Shown: one piece after another, positions 8,803 through 18,677 of the stretch
Layout of the letters: each line of letters begins with the position of its first letter
How positions within the stretch are numbered: the first letter of the stretch is position 1
NCBI GenBank assembly: GCA_963723235.1
Contig: CAVRPV010000011.1
Location: 62,001 to 126,000, forward strand
Length of the DNA: 64,000 nucleotides
Origin: CAIRTM01 sp963723235
GTDB taxonomy: Bacteria > Desulfobacterota > WTBG01 > CAIYCZ01 > CAIRTM01
Direction: 5' to 3'
Program-made: the position numbers and the translations under genes
The notes under the pieces: generated by a model
Told to the model about the DNA's origin: nothing
What the model saw: only the letters and a program-made list of their open reading frames with translations
The model's database searches: none

Positions 8803-10077
8803 ATGGAGGAAAAACTTAAACCCGGACCGCTTGACGGTGTAACGGTTCTTGATTTTACCTGGGTTTTGGCAGGTCCGTTCGCAACGCGCACCATGGCCGA
8901 CATGGGAGCATACGTTATCAAGGTTGAGCGTTACAAGGATGGAACCAATGAGCGCCATTTGCCCCTTATCCGCGAGCATAACGGTGTAACGCAGAGCTCC
9001 TATAATATTAACTGCAACCGCGGCAAAAAAAGTATCTGTGTTAATTTGAAAGACCCAAAGGGCACGGAACTCATTCACGAATTGATTAAGAAAAGCGATG
9101 TTCTCATTGAGAATTTTGCTCCCGGCGTTATGGAGCGTCTTAATCTCGACTATGAGAGCGTGAAAAAGATCAATCCCAGTATTATATACTGCTCAGTATC
9201 CTGTTTTGGTCATTGGGGCCCGTATTACGAAAAACCGGGCTATGATATGATTGCCCAGGGTGCCAGCGGTTGGACCGATCAGTCTTTAAGCCCGCAAATC
9301 GCGCCTGTTTCTATCGGTGATATGAACGCTGCTATCCATGCCTGTGTCGCGATTAATGCCGCGCTGTATAATCGTACCAAAACCGGTAAAGGCCAGAACA
9401 TTGATATCTCCATGATGGATTGCCTGTTTTCCTTCCATGAAAACACACTGCCGTGGTATCTCATGACCAGCGCAATGGGAGATCCGGTTGATCCGCCTAA
9501 GATCGGCCGTCTGCATCCCGGCTATGCGCCGTATGGTATTTATAAAGGCAAGAACGGTTACATTACGATCGCCTCGCTTACGCAGCCGCGCTGGGAGTCA
9601 CTTGTGAAGACCATGGGCGATGAATACACCTGGTTGCTGAGCGATCCACGTGCTGCGACTGTGTCAACGCGCTGCACCGAAGCGAACGCGCCTTTTATTC
9701 ATAAGGTTGTGGAAGAGTGGGTTATGGCACAGGACTCGGTACAGGAAGCCGAGCGGCAGATGGAGGTCTATGGGGTTCCATGCATGCGCACCCGCTCAAT
9801 CAAGGAACTGGCCGATAATGATGAGCACGTCAAGGCACGTGAGATGATGGTTGAAGTCGAGCAGCCCTATATCGGCAAGATGAAGATGTACGGCAGTCCG
9901 CTGAAGATGTCTGAAACCCCCTGCGGGCCGCGCGGACACGGGCCGTTCCTGGGTGAGCATACCGAAGAGGTTCTGGCGCACACGCTGGGATACTCGAAGG
10001 AGCAGGTCGAGAAATTATACGCCGATAATATCCTGCATATTGAGGAAGCTGCCAAGCCCCTGGTTAACCGGCAGTAA
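8803..10077 (+). CDS. class III (CaiB/BaiF family) CoA-transferase
   Basis: Family III enzymes move CoA between carboxylic acids through an aspartyl-CoA anhydride. The 424-residue protein starts with the family N-terminus (LDGVTVLDFTWVLAGPFATR, MADMGAYVIKVE). NCNRGKKSICVNLKDPKG and LIENFAPGVMERL follow, and the catalytic Asp is in SIGDMNAAIHA near residue 173. GGAGG lies six bases upstream of the ATG. It stands alone, between its own promoter and a strong terminator. The acid pair cannot be read from sequence; anaerobic aromatic, carnitine-like or dicarboxylate metabolism are all possible. Confidence 0.92.
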   Translation: MEEKLKPGPLDGVTVLDFTWVLAGPFATRTMADMGAYVIKVERYKDGTNERHLPLIREHNGVTQSSYNINCNRGKKSICVNLKDPKGTELIHELIKKSDVLIENFAPGVMERLNLDYESVKKINPSIIYCSVSCFGHWGPYYEKPGYDMIAQGASGWTDQSLSPQIAPVSIGDMNAAIHACVAINAALYNRTKTGKGQNIDISMMDCLFSFHENTLPWYLMTSAMGDPVDPPKIGRLHPGYAPYGIYKGKNGYITIASLTQPRWESLVKTMGDEYTWLLSDPRAATVSTRCTEANAPFIHKVVEEWVMAQDSVQEAERQMEVYGVPCMRTRSIKELADNDEHVKAREMMVEVEQPYIGKMKMYGSPLKMSETPCGPRGHGPFLGEHTEEVLAHTLGYSKEQVEKLYADNILHIEEAAKPLVNRQ

Positions 10078-10117
10078 GCCTTTTGCGGTACGGAATATAA
10101 GTAACGCTGTTTATTGA

Positions 10118-10150
10118 GCGGGGATCTCATATGGGGTCCCCGCTTTTTTT
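10118..10150 (+). terminator. rho-independent terminator after the CoA-transferase
   Basis: A 7-bp stem GCGGGGA/TCCCCGC (10118-10124 with 10137-10143) is followed by seven T residues. It lies 40 bases after the CoA-transferase stop. Confidence 0.85.
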
Positions 10151-10215
10151 ATGAGTTGCAGCGAAGTCATGCGGCAGGGCAGGGACCGTTAGCCGTTCGG
10201 CCGCTGTTTGACAGT

Positions 10216-11403
10216 TCAGCGCAGGCCGTATTTTTTTGCTACGCGCCCGAATCCATCCGCCGCGCCGGTAATAACGGCATCCTCAACACAGTAGGATATT
10301 CGAAAGTGTCCGGAGCGCCCAAACCCGCTGCCGGGAACAACAAGAATTTGTTCCTGCAGCAGGTCCTGCACAAATTGCACGTCATCATCTATGGGCGCGC
10401 TGGGGAACAGATAAAAGGCGCCTTCAGGAAGCACGAAACTGTAGCCCAGGTCTTTGAGCAGTCCGCACAGAAGATCACGCTTGCGCTGGTACAGTGATGT
10501 GTCAACGGTTACGCCCTGCAGGCGGGCGATGACACGCTGCATGATCGCCGGTGCATTGACAAAGCCAAGCGTGCGCTGCGCGAAGGCAAGGCCGCTTAAC
10601 AAATCACCAAGCGGTTTAAGGGCCGGGTTTACGGCAATGAAGCCGATACGCTCACCCGGAATGGAAAGATCTTTTGAGTATGACGTAATCAGGATGCTGT
10701 TTGGGCAGACCTGCAGCATACTCGGAACCACGGCATCATCAAAAACAATTTTTGCATAGGGCTCATCGGAAATCAGGTAAATGTCTCGCTGCAGCCGCCG
10801 GGAAGCATCCGTAATTACAGTGCCGAGCTCTCGGAGCGATTCGGCGCTGTAAATCCGGCCGGTGGGATTATTCGGCGAATTGATTAAAACAGCCTTGGTC
10901 CTGTCGGTGATTGCCGCTGCGATGGCGGCCGTGTCCAGTAAAAATCCTTCATCGGTCGGCACTGTTATGCAGACACCGCCGTGATTGCCGATATAGAAGT
11001 TGTATTCGACGAAATAAGGGCTGGGAACGATCACCTCATCACCGGGATCAAGCAGTGTTTTGAAGAGTACGTTCAAAGCACCGCCGGCTCCGCAGGTCAG
11101 CACAACATGTTCGGCAAAAAGATCAAGGCCGTGCTGCTCGGAAACATATTCGGCAACTTTTTCACGGGCCTCCGCATAGCCGACATTGGACATGTAGCCG
11201 TGCCGACCGGGCATGTGCGTTTTAGCCTCATCCAGGAGAGCGTCAAAAAATTCTTTCGGGGGCTCAAGATTCGGATTGCCGAGGCTGAAGTCAAAGACTC
11301 GATCAGCGCCGAATTGTTTTTTAAGCTGGGCGCCCTGCTCAAACATTTTTCGTATCCAGGATGATTTCTGCAGGTTTGCTTTTATGGTTGACGATATTGC
11401 CAT
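10216..11403 (-). CDS. PLP-dependent aminotransferase (class I/II, aspartate aminotransferase-like)
   Basis: This 395-residue fold-type I aminotransferase has FSLGNPNLEPP near the N-terminus, INSPNNPTGRIYS (the substrate-binding Asn of the NNPTG motif), YLISDEPYAKIVFDD with the Asp contacting the PLP ring nitrogen, and SYSKDLSIPGERIGF with the PLP-lysine near residue 243. The ATG at 11403 is preferred over an upstream in-frame one at 11448 because AAGGAG lies six bases before it and the extra residues are not family-like. Substrate specificity is not readable; alanine, aspartate or aromatic substrates are possible. It stands alone on this strand. Confidence 0.9.
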   Translation of the reverse strand: MAISSTIKANLQKSSWIRKMFEQGAQLKKQFGADRVFDFSLGNPNLEPPKEFFDALLDEAKTHMPGRHGYMSNVGYAEAREKVAEYVSEQHGLDLFAEHVVLTCGAGGALNVLFKTLLDPGDEVIVPSPYFVEYNFYIGNHGGVCITVPTDEGFLLDTAAIAAAITDRTKAVLINSPNNPTGRIYSAESLRELGTVITDASRRLQRDIYLISDEPYAKIVFDDAVVPSMLQVCPNSILITSYSKDLSIPGERIGFIAVNPALKPLGDLLSGLAFAQRTLGFVNAPAIMQRVIARLQGVTVDTSLYQRKRDLLCGLLKDLGYSFVLPEGAFYLFPSAPIDDDVQFVQDLLQEQILVVPGSGFGRSGHFRISYCVEDAVITGAADGFGRVAKKYGLR

Positions 11404-11519
11404 GTGCTTCTCCTTGTTGTTGATTGCTGCCGGTGGGGCATACGCCACTCTACTCTAAAGGATGCCATAAATCAATGCCTACAGGGTGTCTGGCCGGTTT
11501 GGAGGTGTCGGCAGGGGGG

Positions 11520-13451
11520 CTACTGCAGTGGACGATTTCGGTCCATGTCTGCGAGGGGCATGCTCAGAATAATCGTGCATCCGGGCCCGTCATTATTAAC
11601 GGCCCGCACGCGTCCGCCCATGGCCGTGACAAGGCTTTTTACCAGGGCAAGACCGATGCCGGTTCCGCCGGTAGTGCGCGTTAAATCGTTGTCGACACGG
11701 TAGAAATTCTCAAATATTTTTTTAAGCGCGCGGCGGGGAATCCCCGGGCCTGTGTCGCTGAGGCTGATGCGTACACTACGACCCTCACGAGCGCAGCGCA
11801 GCAGCAGTTCCTTTCTGGGGGCCTGCGCACCGAACTTGAGGCTGTTTTCAATCAGGTTGATCAGAATCTGAATCATGGCCTCACGGTCATAGGCACACTC
11901 GGGCAGGTTATCTTCACGTTCAATGCACAGCTGAAAACCGGCCTTCTGTATGGGGGTCTGCATGATTGCGCTTACCTCCTGGAGAACGTCATCAAAGGTG
12001 CCCCGCGTGAGACTCATGCGGCGCTGGCGTTTTTCCAGTTTGGCGAACTCGAGCACATTGCTGATCAGTCGCGCCAGGCGCGAGGTTTCAGAGCCCAGGA
12101 TGCGGTAGTATTCCTGCTCGCGGTCCTGATCCCGGGCGATCCCCTGTTCAAGCATTTCAATATACATGCGGATTGTGCTCAGCGGGGTTTTGAGCTCATG
12201 CGTTACCGCCGAGACAAGACCGGATCGGCGCTCGGAGAGTTCTACAACGGCCCTGACGCTTTTATAAATAACAAACAGGCCGATCAGAATCGTGGCCGCC
12301 AGCAGCAGCATGATGCGATTGAGTGAGGCGCGTGCAGGAGAACCAGGCACCGTATCGCAGGTCAGGGAGGCCTGCAAAAAACTAAACGGCCGCGAAAATG
12401 AATGTTGCAGCGAAAAGGTCGGGTTAAAAGAGAACGTCCCGGCGCGCAGCATTTTTAAAATTCGGTCGCCGCTGGAAAGGCTCAGGCATAAATGGGTGAA
12501 GCGGCTCATGGGCTGATCCGAAAAATATTTCTGCATTAAATACGCGAGCAGATCATATACCCGGATAACCGCCCCCTGAGAGTAGAGTTGATTGTTAAGC
12601 AGTATTCGGCGGAAAAGATAGAGATGGTTATCGTCGAGAAATACGGCCTGCATGGGATCAATCTCCACCAGCAGTTCACCGGGCTCTTCCATCAGTTCCC
12701 GCCAGATGTTCTGAAAAGGCTCAAGATCAGATACCTCTGAAAATCCGAATGGCGTTTGCTTTTCGGCGTCTTCGATGGTGCGAGCGACTATGGTACGCAC
12801 GATGTCACTGTCCTTGATAGCGCGCCGTGCTTCAAGCAGACGCGCAAGTGCCAGGCGCTGGTCCGTCTGCGCGAATTGCAAAACCTGCTGGGCGGTCAGG
12901 TTTTCTACCCGGCGGTTTGTGTGGCGTGCGTACAGTGTGTCTGGGCGCTGACCGCCGCGGCTCAGGTATTTTTCAGCGAATCTGAGATCATCATAGTTTT
13001 CCTCTCGGGCATGCTGCTTGTGAGGGCTGCTTGCACCATCACCGGGCAGTTTGAACCGGATCCGGTTGAAGGCATCATTGATTTTTTTCAGCCGTTCAAT
13101 CCGGGCGCGCTGGTTATTCGACAACATAGCGAATGTATCCGCCATGGGCGTTTGAAACGACCCGTCCGGATTATTCTGTATATACGCTACAATATAGGCA
13201 GGCTTGGAACTGTTGATGACAGCCCCGGGTCCTTCATAGTCCGCATGGTAGGCTTCTATCGGGCGGGACTCTTCGACCGATACCAATTCACTCAGCTCAG
13301 TTTCCATCAGGAAAAAGACCGTTTCTGCAAAGTAGTGCAGTTCCGAGAGTTCTTCCTGTTCAATGCTCCGGTAGGTGCGCAGCATCAGGTATGCAAGGGG
13401 AATGGAAATCGCCAGCGTAAACAGCACCAGCAGGGCCGTTAGCTTTTTCAT
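11520..13451 (-). CDS. membrane sensor histidine kinase
   Basis: This 643-residue kinase has an N-terminal TM helix (residues 4-25), a large extracytoplasmic region of about 350 residues not matched to a known sensor domain, and a second TM near residues 380-398. HisKA has the phospho-accepting His in VSAVTHELKTPLSTIRMY (about residue 417). The HATPase domain has the N box (LINLIENSLKFG), G1 (SDTGPGIP) and G2 (GGTGIGLALVKSL). HELKTP places it with OmpR-partner kinases. Its ATG overlaps the response-regulator stop (ATGA). The ligand is unknown. Confidence 0.93.
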   Translation of the reverse strand: MKKLTALLVLFTLAISIPLAYLMLRTYRSIEQEELSELHYFAETVFFLMETELSELVSVEESRPIEAYHADYEGPGAVINSSKPAYIVAYIQNNPDGSFQTPMADTFAMLSNNQRARIERLKKINDAFNRIRFKLPGDGASSPHKQHAREENYDDLRFAEKYLSRGGQRPDTLYARHTNRRVENLTAQQVLQFAQTDQRLALARLLEARRAIKDSDIVRTIVARTIEDAEKQTPFGFSEVSDLEPFQNIWRELMEEPGELLVEIDPMQAVFLDDNHLYLFRRILLNNQLYSQGAVIRVYDLLAYLMQKYFSDQPMSRFTHLCLSLSSGDRILKMLRAGTFSFNPTFSLQHSFSRPFSFLQASLTCDTVPGSPARASLNRIMLLLAATILIGLFVIYKSVRAVVELSERRSGLVSAVTHELKTPLSTIRMYIEMLEQGIARDQDREQEYYRILGSETSRLARLISNVLEFAKLEKRQRRMSLTRGTFDDVLQEVSAIMQTPIQKAGFQLCIEREDNLPECAYDREAMIQILINLIENSLKFGAQAPRKELLLRCAREGRSVRISLSDTGPGIPRRALKKIFENFYRVDNDLTRTTGGTGIGLALVKSLVTAMGGRVRAVNNDGPGCTIILSMPLADMDRNRPLQ

Positions 13452-14146
13452 TCATCAAGCTCCAGGCGGTAGCCTTCGCCGCGCACAGTGCCGATCAGGT
13501 GGTTGTCGCCGATCAATGCGGTAATTTTTTTGCGGAGTTTCAGGATATGGATGTCGACGGTTCGGGTCTCAATATTAGCATCCGCGTAATCCCAGACATC
13601 CCGCAGCATATCCTTTTTGGAAACAATGCGGTCGCGGTGGTGATGCAGATACACCATGATGTCCATCTCGCGGCGCGTGATCTCAAGCGTGTTTTGTGCG
13701 GTTGATGCCGTGAGGTTCGTGCCGTCAAAATTGATCCCCTGCAGGTTCAGATGCTCATCACCCGTGAGCTTGCCGCTGCGCCGCAACACAGCCTCAACGC
13801 GCACCATCAGTTCGCGCAGTGAAAACGGCTTGCAGATGTAGTCGTCGGCACCGGATTTAAAGCCGTTCACAATGTCGTCCTCTGAGCCTTTGGCGGTCAT
13901 GATGATAATGCCCTGCGATGGCTTTGCCCGGCGGACCTGGCTGCAGATGGTAAATCCATCGACATGCGGCAGCATAATATCCAGCACAATCAGGTCGAAC
14001 TTTTCCTTAAGTGCAGTTTCCAGGCCGGCGGCACCGTCTTCAATGCCAATCGGGTCATAGCCGTTAAACACGAGCACATCGAGCAGGCCGTTTAAAATCG
14101 CCCTGTCATCTTCCACAACCAGTATGCGCGCTTTTGTTTTTTGCAT
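13448..14146 (-). CDS. OmpR/PhoB-type response regulator
   Basis: This 232-residue regulator has an N-terminal receiver domain with VVEDD, the phospho-acceptor Asp in LIVLDIMLPHVDGF, the switch residue in IIMTAKGSEDD, and the Lys in DDYICKPFSLREL. A C-terminal winged helix (ITRREMDIMVYL, RTVDIHILKLRKKI, TVRGEGYRLE) follows. The ATG at 14146 is taken because AAGGAGA stands just upstream and the receiver fold starts right after it; a longer in-frame ORF has no ribosome-binding site. It is the first gene of a two-gene operon with the kinase, and target genes are not evident. Confidence 0.95.
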   Translation of the reverse strand: MQKTKARILVVEDDRAILNGLLDVLVFNGYDPIGIEDGAAGLETALKEKFDLIVLDIMLPHVDGFTICSQVRRAKPSQGIIIMTAKGSEDDIVNGFKSGADDYICKPFSLRELMVRVEAVLRRSGKLTGDEHLNLQGINFDGTNLTASTAQNTLEITRREMDIMVYLHHHRDRIVSKKDMLRDVWDYADANIETRTVDIHILKLRKKITALIGDNHLIGTVRGEGYRLELDE

Positions 14147-14396
14147 TGTCTCTCCTTGTGTGCCTCCGCGCCGCAGGATGCAGCGTTTCAGGCCCGGCAG
14201 ACTGTTTTTGTTTTTTGCTGTAACAATTATAGATGACAGGCGCAAATTGCAAGGTAAAAGTTAAGCAAAACAGACAGGGCAGTGTTTTACGATAGTTTGC
14301 ATTGCAGCGCGCGCTCAGGCAGTTACAATTATAAGTAGAACGGTGCATGCAGTCTGCTTCGCAGCAGTACTGCAACGAACTTCACAGGAGATGCTC

Positions 14397-14864
14397 ATGA
14401 ACATACTGCGGTTTATACGAGAGAGAATACAGGCGCGCGAGGGCAAGGGTGCTTCTGGCCTACAGGACCTGGTTTTATACCGTCAGCTCAGGCGTACTGA
14501 AAGCAAACTCTTTGAAGCCCGCGAAAGCCTGGACAGAACGCTGGCGTTGCAGAAACAAGCCGTGGCTGAGCACGCACGGATTGCGCAGGCCTGTGATGAA
14601 GCCGGGCAGCCGCTCTCTGCAGGTAATCAAGGCCCGACGCTCGACAGCGGCCCTGAACAACAGTCAGTTGTTTCCCTGCAGCAGGATATGAGCTCTCCGC
14701 TGGAGGAACTTCAAAAAAAGATTGCCTTCCTGAAGAGTGACATAAACCGTCTGGAGACCGAATATCAGCAGGTGCAAATGAATGTACGCACATACTTTTA
14801 TCTTGAAACATCTTCCGGGCGTATGCCGGAAGGTGGTGTGACGGCCGGACAGCCCGCACAGTAG
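14397..14864 (+). CDS. hypothetical coiled-coil protein
   Basis: This 155-residue soluble protein has two heptad-rich segments: about residues 20-75 (QLRRTESKLFEARESLDRTL) and about 105-135 (LEELQKKIAFLKSDINRLE). A Gly/Ser/Gln-rich linker separates them and the C-terminus is disordered. There is no signal peptide or TM segment. AGGAG lies six bases before the chosen ATG; an upstream in-frame ATG at 14343 adds 18 residues with no ribosome-binding site. I recognise no family and neighbours give no hint. Confidence 0.6.
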   Translation: MNILRFIRERIQAREGKGASGLQDLVLYRQLRRTESKLFEARESLDRTLALQKQAVAEHARIAQACDEAGQPLSAGNQGPTLDSGPEQQSVVSLQQDMSSPLEELQKKIAFLKSDINRLETEYQQVQMNVRTYFYLETSSGRMPEGGVTAGQPAQ

Positions 14865-15101
14865 CCTTTTCCGCAGGCCGGTACGCAGCAGATTTTCCTC
14901 CTCCCTTTAACTGCGTGCCGGCTTGCACCCCCCCTTTTTTTCAGAGTAGCCTATTACCTCGTATTTCGAATGTGGATACATTAAAGCAGCGATGCGCTTT
15001 TGCGACTTTGAGCACATTGACACCCGGTGCGGAATGGGGCACAATCAGGAACTGCTGATTGTATTGTATAGTGTATGCGTTGTATGGAGACGTGAAACGG
15101 C

Positions 15102-16061
15102 ATGCAGGATAAGCGGATAGTATTTTTCGGGACCCCGCGTTTCGCGCTGCCCTCTCTGCAGGTGCTGATCCAGCGCTGCCAGAATCCCGTAGCAGTCATA
15201 ACGCAACCGGATCGCAGGGTCGGGCGCGGTCAGCACGTGCAGGTTTCTCCGGTCAAGGACGTTGCTCTGCGGGCGGGATTGCAGATTCTGCAGCCTGAAA
15301 AGGTGCGCGCTCCTGATTTCCTTGAACAGTTTCGCGCGCTTGAGCCTGATCTGGCTATTGTGGCTGCCTACGGTCAGATATTTTCCCGGAGTCTTCTGGA
15401 TATTCCGCGTCTTGGGTTCATCAATGTGCATTCTTCGCTGCTGCCGGCCTATCGCGGGGCTGCCCCGATCAACTGGGCGATCATTAACGGTGAGCAGATA
15501 AGCGGTGTTACCATTATGCAGGTTGACCTTGAAATGGACAGCGGGCCGATTGTATTGCAGCAGCGGGAATTGATCGCGCCGGATGACACGGCGGCTGCGC
15601 TGCATGACCGCCTGGCAGTGCTGGGAGGCAGATTGCTGGGGCAGGCGCTTGATCAGCTTGCCGGATCGGGATGGCAGCCGGTTGCACAGCAGCACGAGCT
15701 CGCAACATATGCGCCGATGCTCAGTAAAAGCGACGGCCTGATTGACTGGTCGCAGCCGGCTGTAGCCATCTATAACCGCCTGCGCGGTATGACACCCTGG
15801 CCGGGGTGTCATACCCTGCTTGAGGGACGGATTTTAAAAATACATGCTGCCGTTGTGCGGGACGCATTTCCTGGTTCGGCTGCGCCGGGAACGGTACTGC
15901 AGGCAGAAGAAGAGGGCATAACGGTTGCAACCGGGGGCGGCGCTTTGGTGATCGTTGAGCTTCAGCTTGAGGGTAAAAAGCAGATGTGTACCGGTGATTT
16001 TTTAAAAGGCACGGGCATGCCGCCCGGAACCGTGCTGGGCAAAGCCCCGGGTGGCGTTTGA
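15102..16061 (+). CDS. fmt: methionyl-tRNA formyltransferase
   Basis: Fmt formylates initiator Met-tRNA using 10-formyl-tetrahydrofolate. The 319-residue length is typical. The N-terminus reads RIVFFGTPRFALPSLQVL. The catalytic region has NVHSSLLPAYRGAAPINWAI (the Asn-His-Ser core and SLLP loop), GVTIMQVDLEMDSGPI carries the catalytic Asp, and a C-terminal OB-like domain has GMTPWPGCHT. Def, its usual partner, lies at 60.8 kb instead of next to it. No strong ribosome-binding site is seen. Confidence 0.96.
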   Translation: MQDKRIVFFGTPRFALPSLQVLIQRCQNPVAVITQPDRRVGRGQHVQVSPVKDVALRAGLQILQPEKVRAPDFLEQFRALEPDLAIVAAYGQIFSRSLLDIPRLGFINVHSSLLPAYRGAAPINWAIINGEQISGVTIMQVDLEMDSGPIVLQQRELIAPDDTAAALHDRLAVLGGRLLGQALDQLAGSGWQPVAQQHELATYAPMLSKSDGLIDWSQPAVAIYNRLRGMTPWPGCHTLLEGRILKIHAAVVRDAFPGSAAPGTVLQAEEEGITVATGGGALVIVELQLEGKKQMCTGDFLKGTGMPPGTVLGKAPGGV

Positions 16062-16162
16062 GCCTGCGCCATCACAAGCACTATCCGAATTGCATTGAGT
16101 ACATCCGCAGGTCGGGGCATTCTCCGGTATGGGGTGTTATGCCCGGCAGTCTTTGAACGATA

Positions 16163-16885
16163 TTATTTTTTGCAGCCTGTATGTATTGCAGCTATGCCGC
16201 CGGTCAGCAGCCGATAGGATGCGTTGCTGAACCCGGACTGTTCGAACAGTTGCCGCAGGCGCTCAGGCGGCGGGAACTGGCGGATGGAATCCGGCAGATA
16301 GGTGTAGGCTTCGTGGGAGCCCGTAATCAAACGGCCCAGCTCGGGAATAATTCGATAGGAATACACATCGTAGATGCGGCGAAGCAGGGGCGCAGCCGGC
16401 TGCGAAAACTCCAGGCACACCAGGCGCCCGCCGGGTTTGAGCACGCGCTGAAATTCGCGCAGGCCCGCGTTCATGTCTTCCAGGTTGCGCAGCCCGAAGC
16501 CGATTAAAACCACGTCAAAGCATTGATCCTTCAGGGCCAGAAAGCGGGCGTCACCGCATATGTACTGTACGGGGTGCTGACGCGCATCGGTGCGACTGCG
16601 CCCGGCACGCATCATCGCAAGGCTGAAATCATAGAGCGTAACGGCTCCCCTGTGGTTCAGCCGGCGCGCGGCAAGCCGTGCCAGATCGCCGGTACCCCCG
16701 CATACATCCAGCACGTGCATGTTGCCATTGATGGCAGCTTCCCTGAGCGTCCTGCTTTTCCACACATGATGCAGCCCGAAGGACAACAGCGTGTTCATGA
16801 GGTCATAGCGGCCGGCAATGGCATCGAAGTATGAGCGCACAAGGGTTGTTTTATCAGGCATTGCAGTCATGCTCAGTGTATACAC
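16163..16885 (-). CDS. menG: UbiE/MenG-type demethylmenaquinone methyltransferase
   Basis: This class I SAM methyltransferase of about 240 residues has YFDAIAGRYDLMNTLLSFG (family N-terminus), HVLDVCGGTGDLARLAARR (SAM motif I), ALKDQCFDVVLIGFGLRNLE (motif II region) and LKPGGRLVCLEFSQP (motif III). UbiE/MenG methylates demethylmenaquinone to menaquinone, the last step. It is divergent from mqnE of the futalosine pathway, which supports menaquinone rather than ubiquinone as the product. The start is uncertain: ATGs at 16885, 16870 and 16861 are all in frame, none with a clear ribosome-binding site. Confidence 0.88.
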   Translation of the reverse strand: MYTLSMTAMPDKTTLVRSYFDAIAGRYDLMNTLLSFGLHHVWKSRTLREAAINGNMHVLDVCGGTGDLARLAARRLNHRGAVTLYDFSLAMMRAGRSRTDARQHPVQYICGDARFLALKDQCFDVVLIGFGLRNLEDMNAGLREFQRVLKPGGRLVCLEFSQPAAPLLRRIYDVYSYRIIPELGRLITGSHEAYTYLPDSIRQFPPPERLRQLFEQSGFSNASYRLLTGGIAAIHTGCKK

Positions 16886-17151
16886 GGCGAAATGTTGCCG
16901 TATGAGTGTATATCTAGGTCGCGTTCAAGGTTCCGTGTGTCGTAGCCCTGTATAGGGGCAGCATCATTATCGCAGTCAAGGCTTGATGTGCGCATGCTAG
17001 ATGTACATAACAAAAAAACGCTGCACTGTCATGCGTTTCTTCCCCTTCCGTTTTCACGGCATGTTTTTTTTCTTGCCCGGAATACGGCAGGACGTGTACC
17101 ATAGCACGCAGGTGGTGCAGTGTGTGCGAATCTATAACCCGGTGTGGTGCC

Positions 17152-18252
17152 ATGCATAAAAAAAACGCACGCGATCCTTCCGGTGTCGCAGCAATCCTGG
17201 AAAAATGCCTTGCGGGTGAGCGCCTTTCAAGGGCTGACGGTCTGCACCTGCTTGCCTCCAATGATATTATCGCTCTGGGCGCTGCCGCACATGCCGTTAA
17301 AAGACGCCGCAGCGGCGAGCGGGTCTTTTTTAATGTGAACTGCCACCTCAATCTTACCAACATCTGTGCGGCCCGCTGCCCTCTGTGTGCGTTCAGCTGT
17401 GATGCGCATGATCCGCGCGCGTATTGCATGGATCAGCAGACGGCGGTTGAACGCGTACGTGCCGCCGGAGCGGGCGTAACTGAAATTCATATGGTCAGCG
17501 GCCTGCATCCGGAAAAGCCGTTTGCCTATTACCTCGACATGGTGCGGTGTCTGCATCGTGAGTTTCCGCATCTGCATATTAAGGCTTTTACCGCAGCCGA
17601 GATCCATTATTTTGCACAGATTGCCGGCAGCAGCGTAAAAAGCGTGCTCAGCAGCCTGAAAGACGCCGGGCTGGGCTCTTTGCCGGGCGGCGGGGCCGAG
17701 GTTCTAAGCGACCGTGTGCGTGCCGCCATATGCCCGCACAAGGCATCTGCGGCCGAATGGCTTGCGGTTATGCGCGCGGCGCATGAAATGGGGCTCAAAT
17801 CAAATGCAACGCTTCTATTCGGCCATATTGAAACCGCCGGGGATGTTATTGATCACCTGTTGAGCCTGCGCTCCCTGCAGGATGAAACCGCAGGGTTCCA
17901 GGTATTTATCCCGCTGCCGTTTCACCCGGACAACACCGTGTTTGCCGACCGGGCCATCCGGCCCGGAGCGGTTGAAATTCTGCGCATGATCAGCGTCGGC
18001 CGTCTCATGCTTGATAATTTCGAACACATAAAGGCCTACTGGATTATGACCGGGGTGCCTGTGGCCCAGCTCTGCCTTGTTTTCGGGGCTGATGATATTG
18101 ACGGCACCGTGCTTGAAGAAAAGATTACCCACGCTGCCGGAGCCACGACCGCTACCGGCCTTGGGCGGGACACGCTCATTGAGGTTATTCGCCAGAGCGG
18201 CAGTCGCCCGGTTGAACGCGACAGTCTCTATCAGGTGCTTCGCCAGTACTGA
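17152..18252 (+). CDS. mqnE: aminofutalosine synthase (radical SAM, MqnE)
   Basis: MqnE joins the enolpyruvyl group of the chorismate-derived substrate to adenosine by radical SAM chemistry, in the futalosine route to menaquinone. The cluster motif is CAARCPLCAF (Cx3Cx2C) after VNCHLNLTNI. The segment SLPGGGAEVLSDRVR is shared by MqnE and MqnC/CofH relatives; the 366-residue length and LRSLQDETAGFQVFIPLPFHPD fit MqnE. The radical SAM barrel covers roughly residues 55-270. ATG 17152 is chosen over 17122 because the family sequence starts there. CofH is the main alternative, but no F420 genes are seen and MenG is next door. A dispersed repeat starts ten bases after the stop. Confidence 0.88.
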   Translation: MHKKNARDPSGVAAILEKCLAGERLSRADGLHLLASNDIIALGAAAHAVKRRRSGERVFFNVNCHLNLTNICAARCPLCAFSCDAHDPRAYCMDQQTAVERVRAAGAGVTEIHMVSGLHPEKPFAYYLDMVRCLHREFPHLHIKAFTAAEIHYFAQIAGSSVKSVLSSLKDAGLGSLPGGGAEVLSDRVRAAICPHKASAAEWLAVMRAAHEMGLKSNATLLFGHIETAGDVIDHLLSLRSLQDETAGFQVFIPLPFHPDNTVFADRAIRPGAVEILRMISVGRLMLDNFEHIKAYWIMTGVPVAQLCLVFGADDIDGTVLEEKITHAAGATTATGLGRDTLIEVIRQSGSRPVERDSLYQVLRQY

Positions 18253-18262
18253 CAGATTCTCT

Positions 18263-18426
18263 AACAGGCTGTTGAAAAACACCCATCTGCTGCGGTGCGC
18301 TACGCTGGCGTACGGAAAAGTATGCCTCATTCCTCATAATTGCCTGCAAGCAGGTGTCACAGACAACGCGCGCCTTGCATCGGAACTTTTTCGAACAGCC
18401 TGCATAAAAAGACTTTTTCAACACCC
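18263..18426 (+). repeat. dispersed repeat element, copy 1
   Basis: The copy begins AACAGGCTGTTGAAAAAC and ends with GAACAGCCTG, then CTTTTTCAACACCCT; the two ends are inverted versions of each other. The internal part (GCCTCATTCCTCAT, then TGCCTGCAAGCAGGTGTCAC) recurs at 62.9 kb in reverse orientation. It starts ten bases after the mqnE stop, and its outer arms could fold into a hairpin acting as a transcript end. The 250 bases from 18427 to the DUF1015 start hold no gene that I can support. Confidence 0.85.
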
Positions 18427-18677
18427 TAAACAGCAGTGCTGATGCACGGGGAGGTGTGCGCAGCGGCTGCCCTGCAGTCCCCGGCGTACAGGCATGCAGG
18501 ACGGGTGTTGCCGCAGCTATACCGGCATCTTTGCATGAAAGAAGTTGATTTTTGCGGTTGCTTTCAGTATCGTATCTAAAACATTCGTGCCCGGAAGTGC
18601 GGGTACGCAACCGGGAGTTAAGACGCCCCAGCGCGCTTCATGCTTCACAGAACCGATAACCACACGCGTTTATGTAG

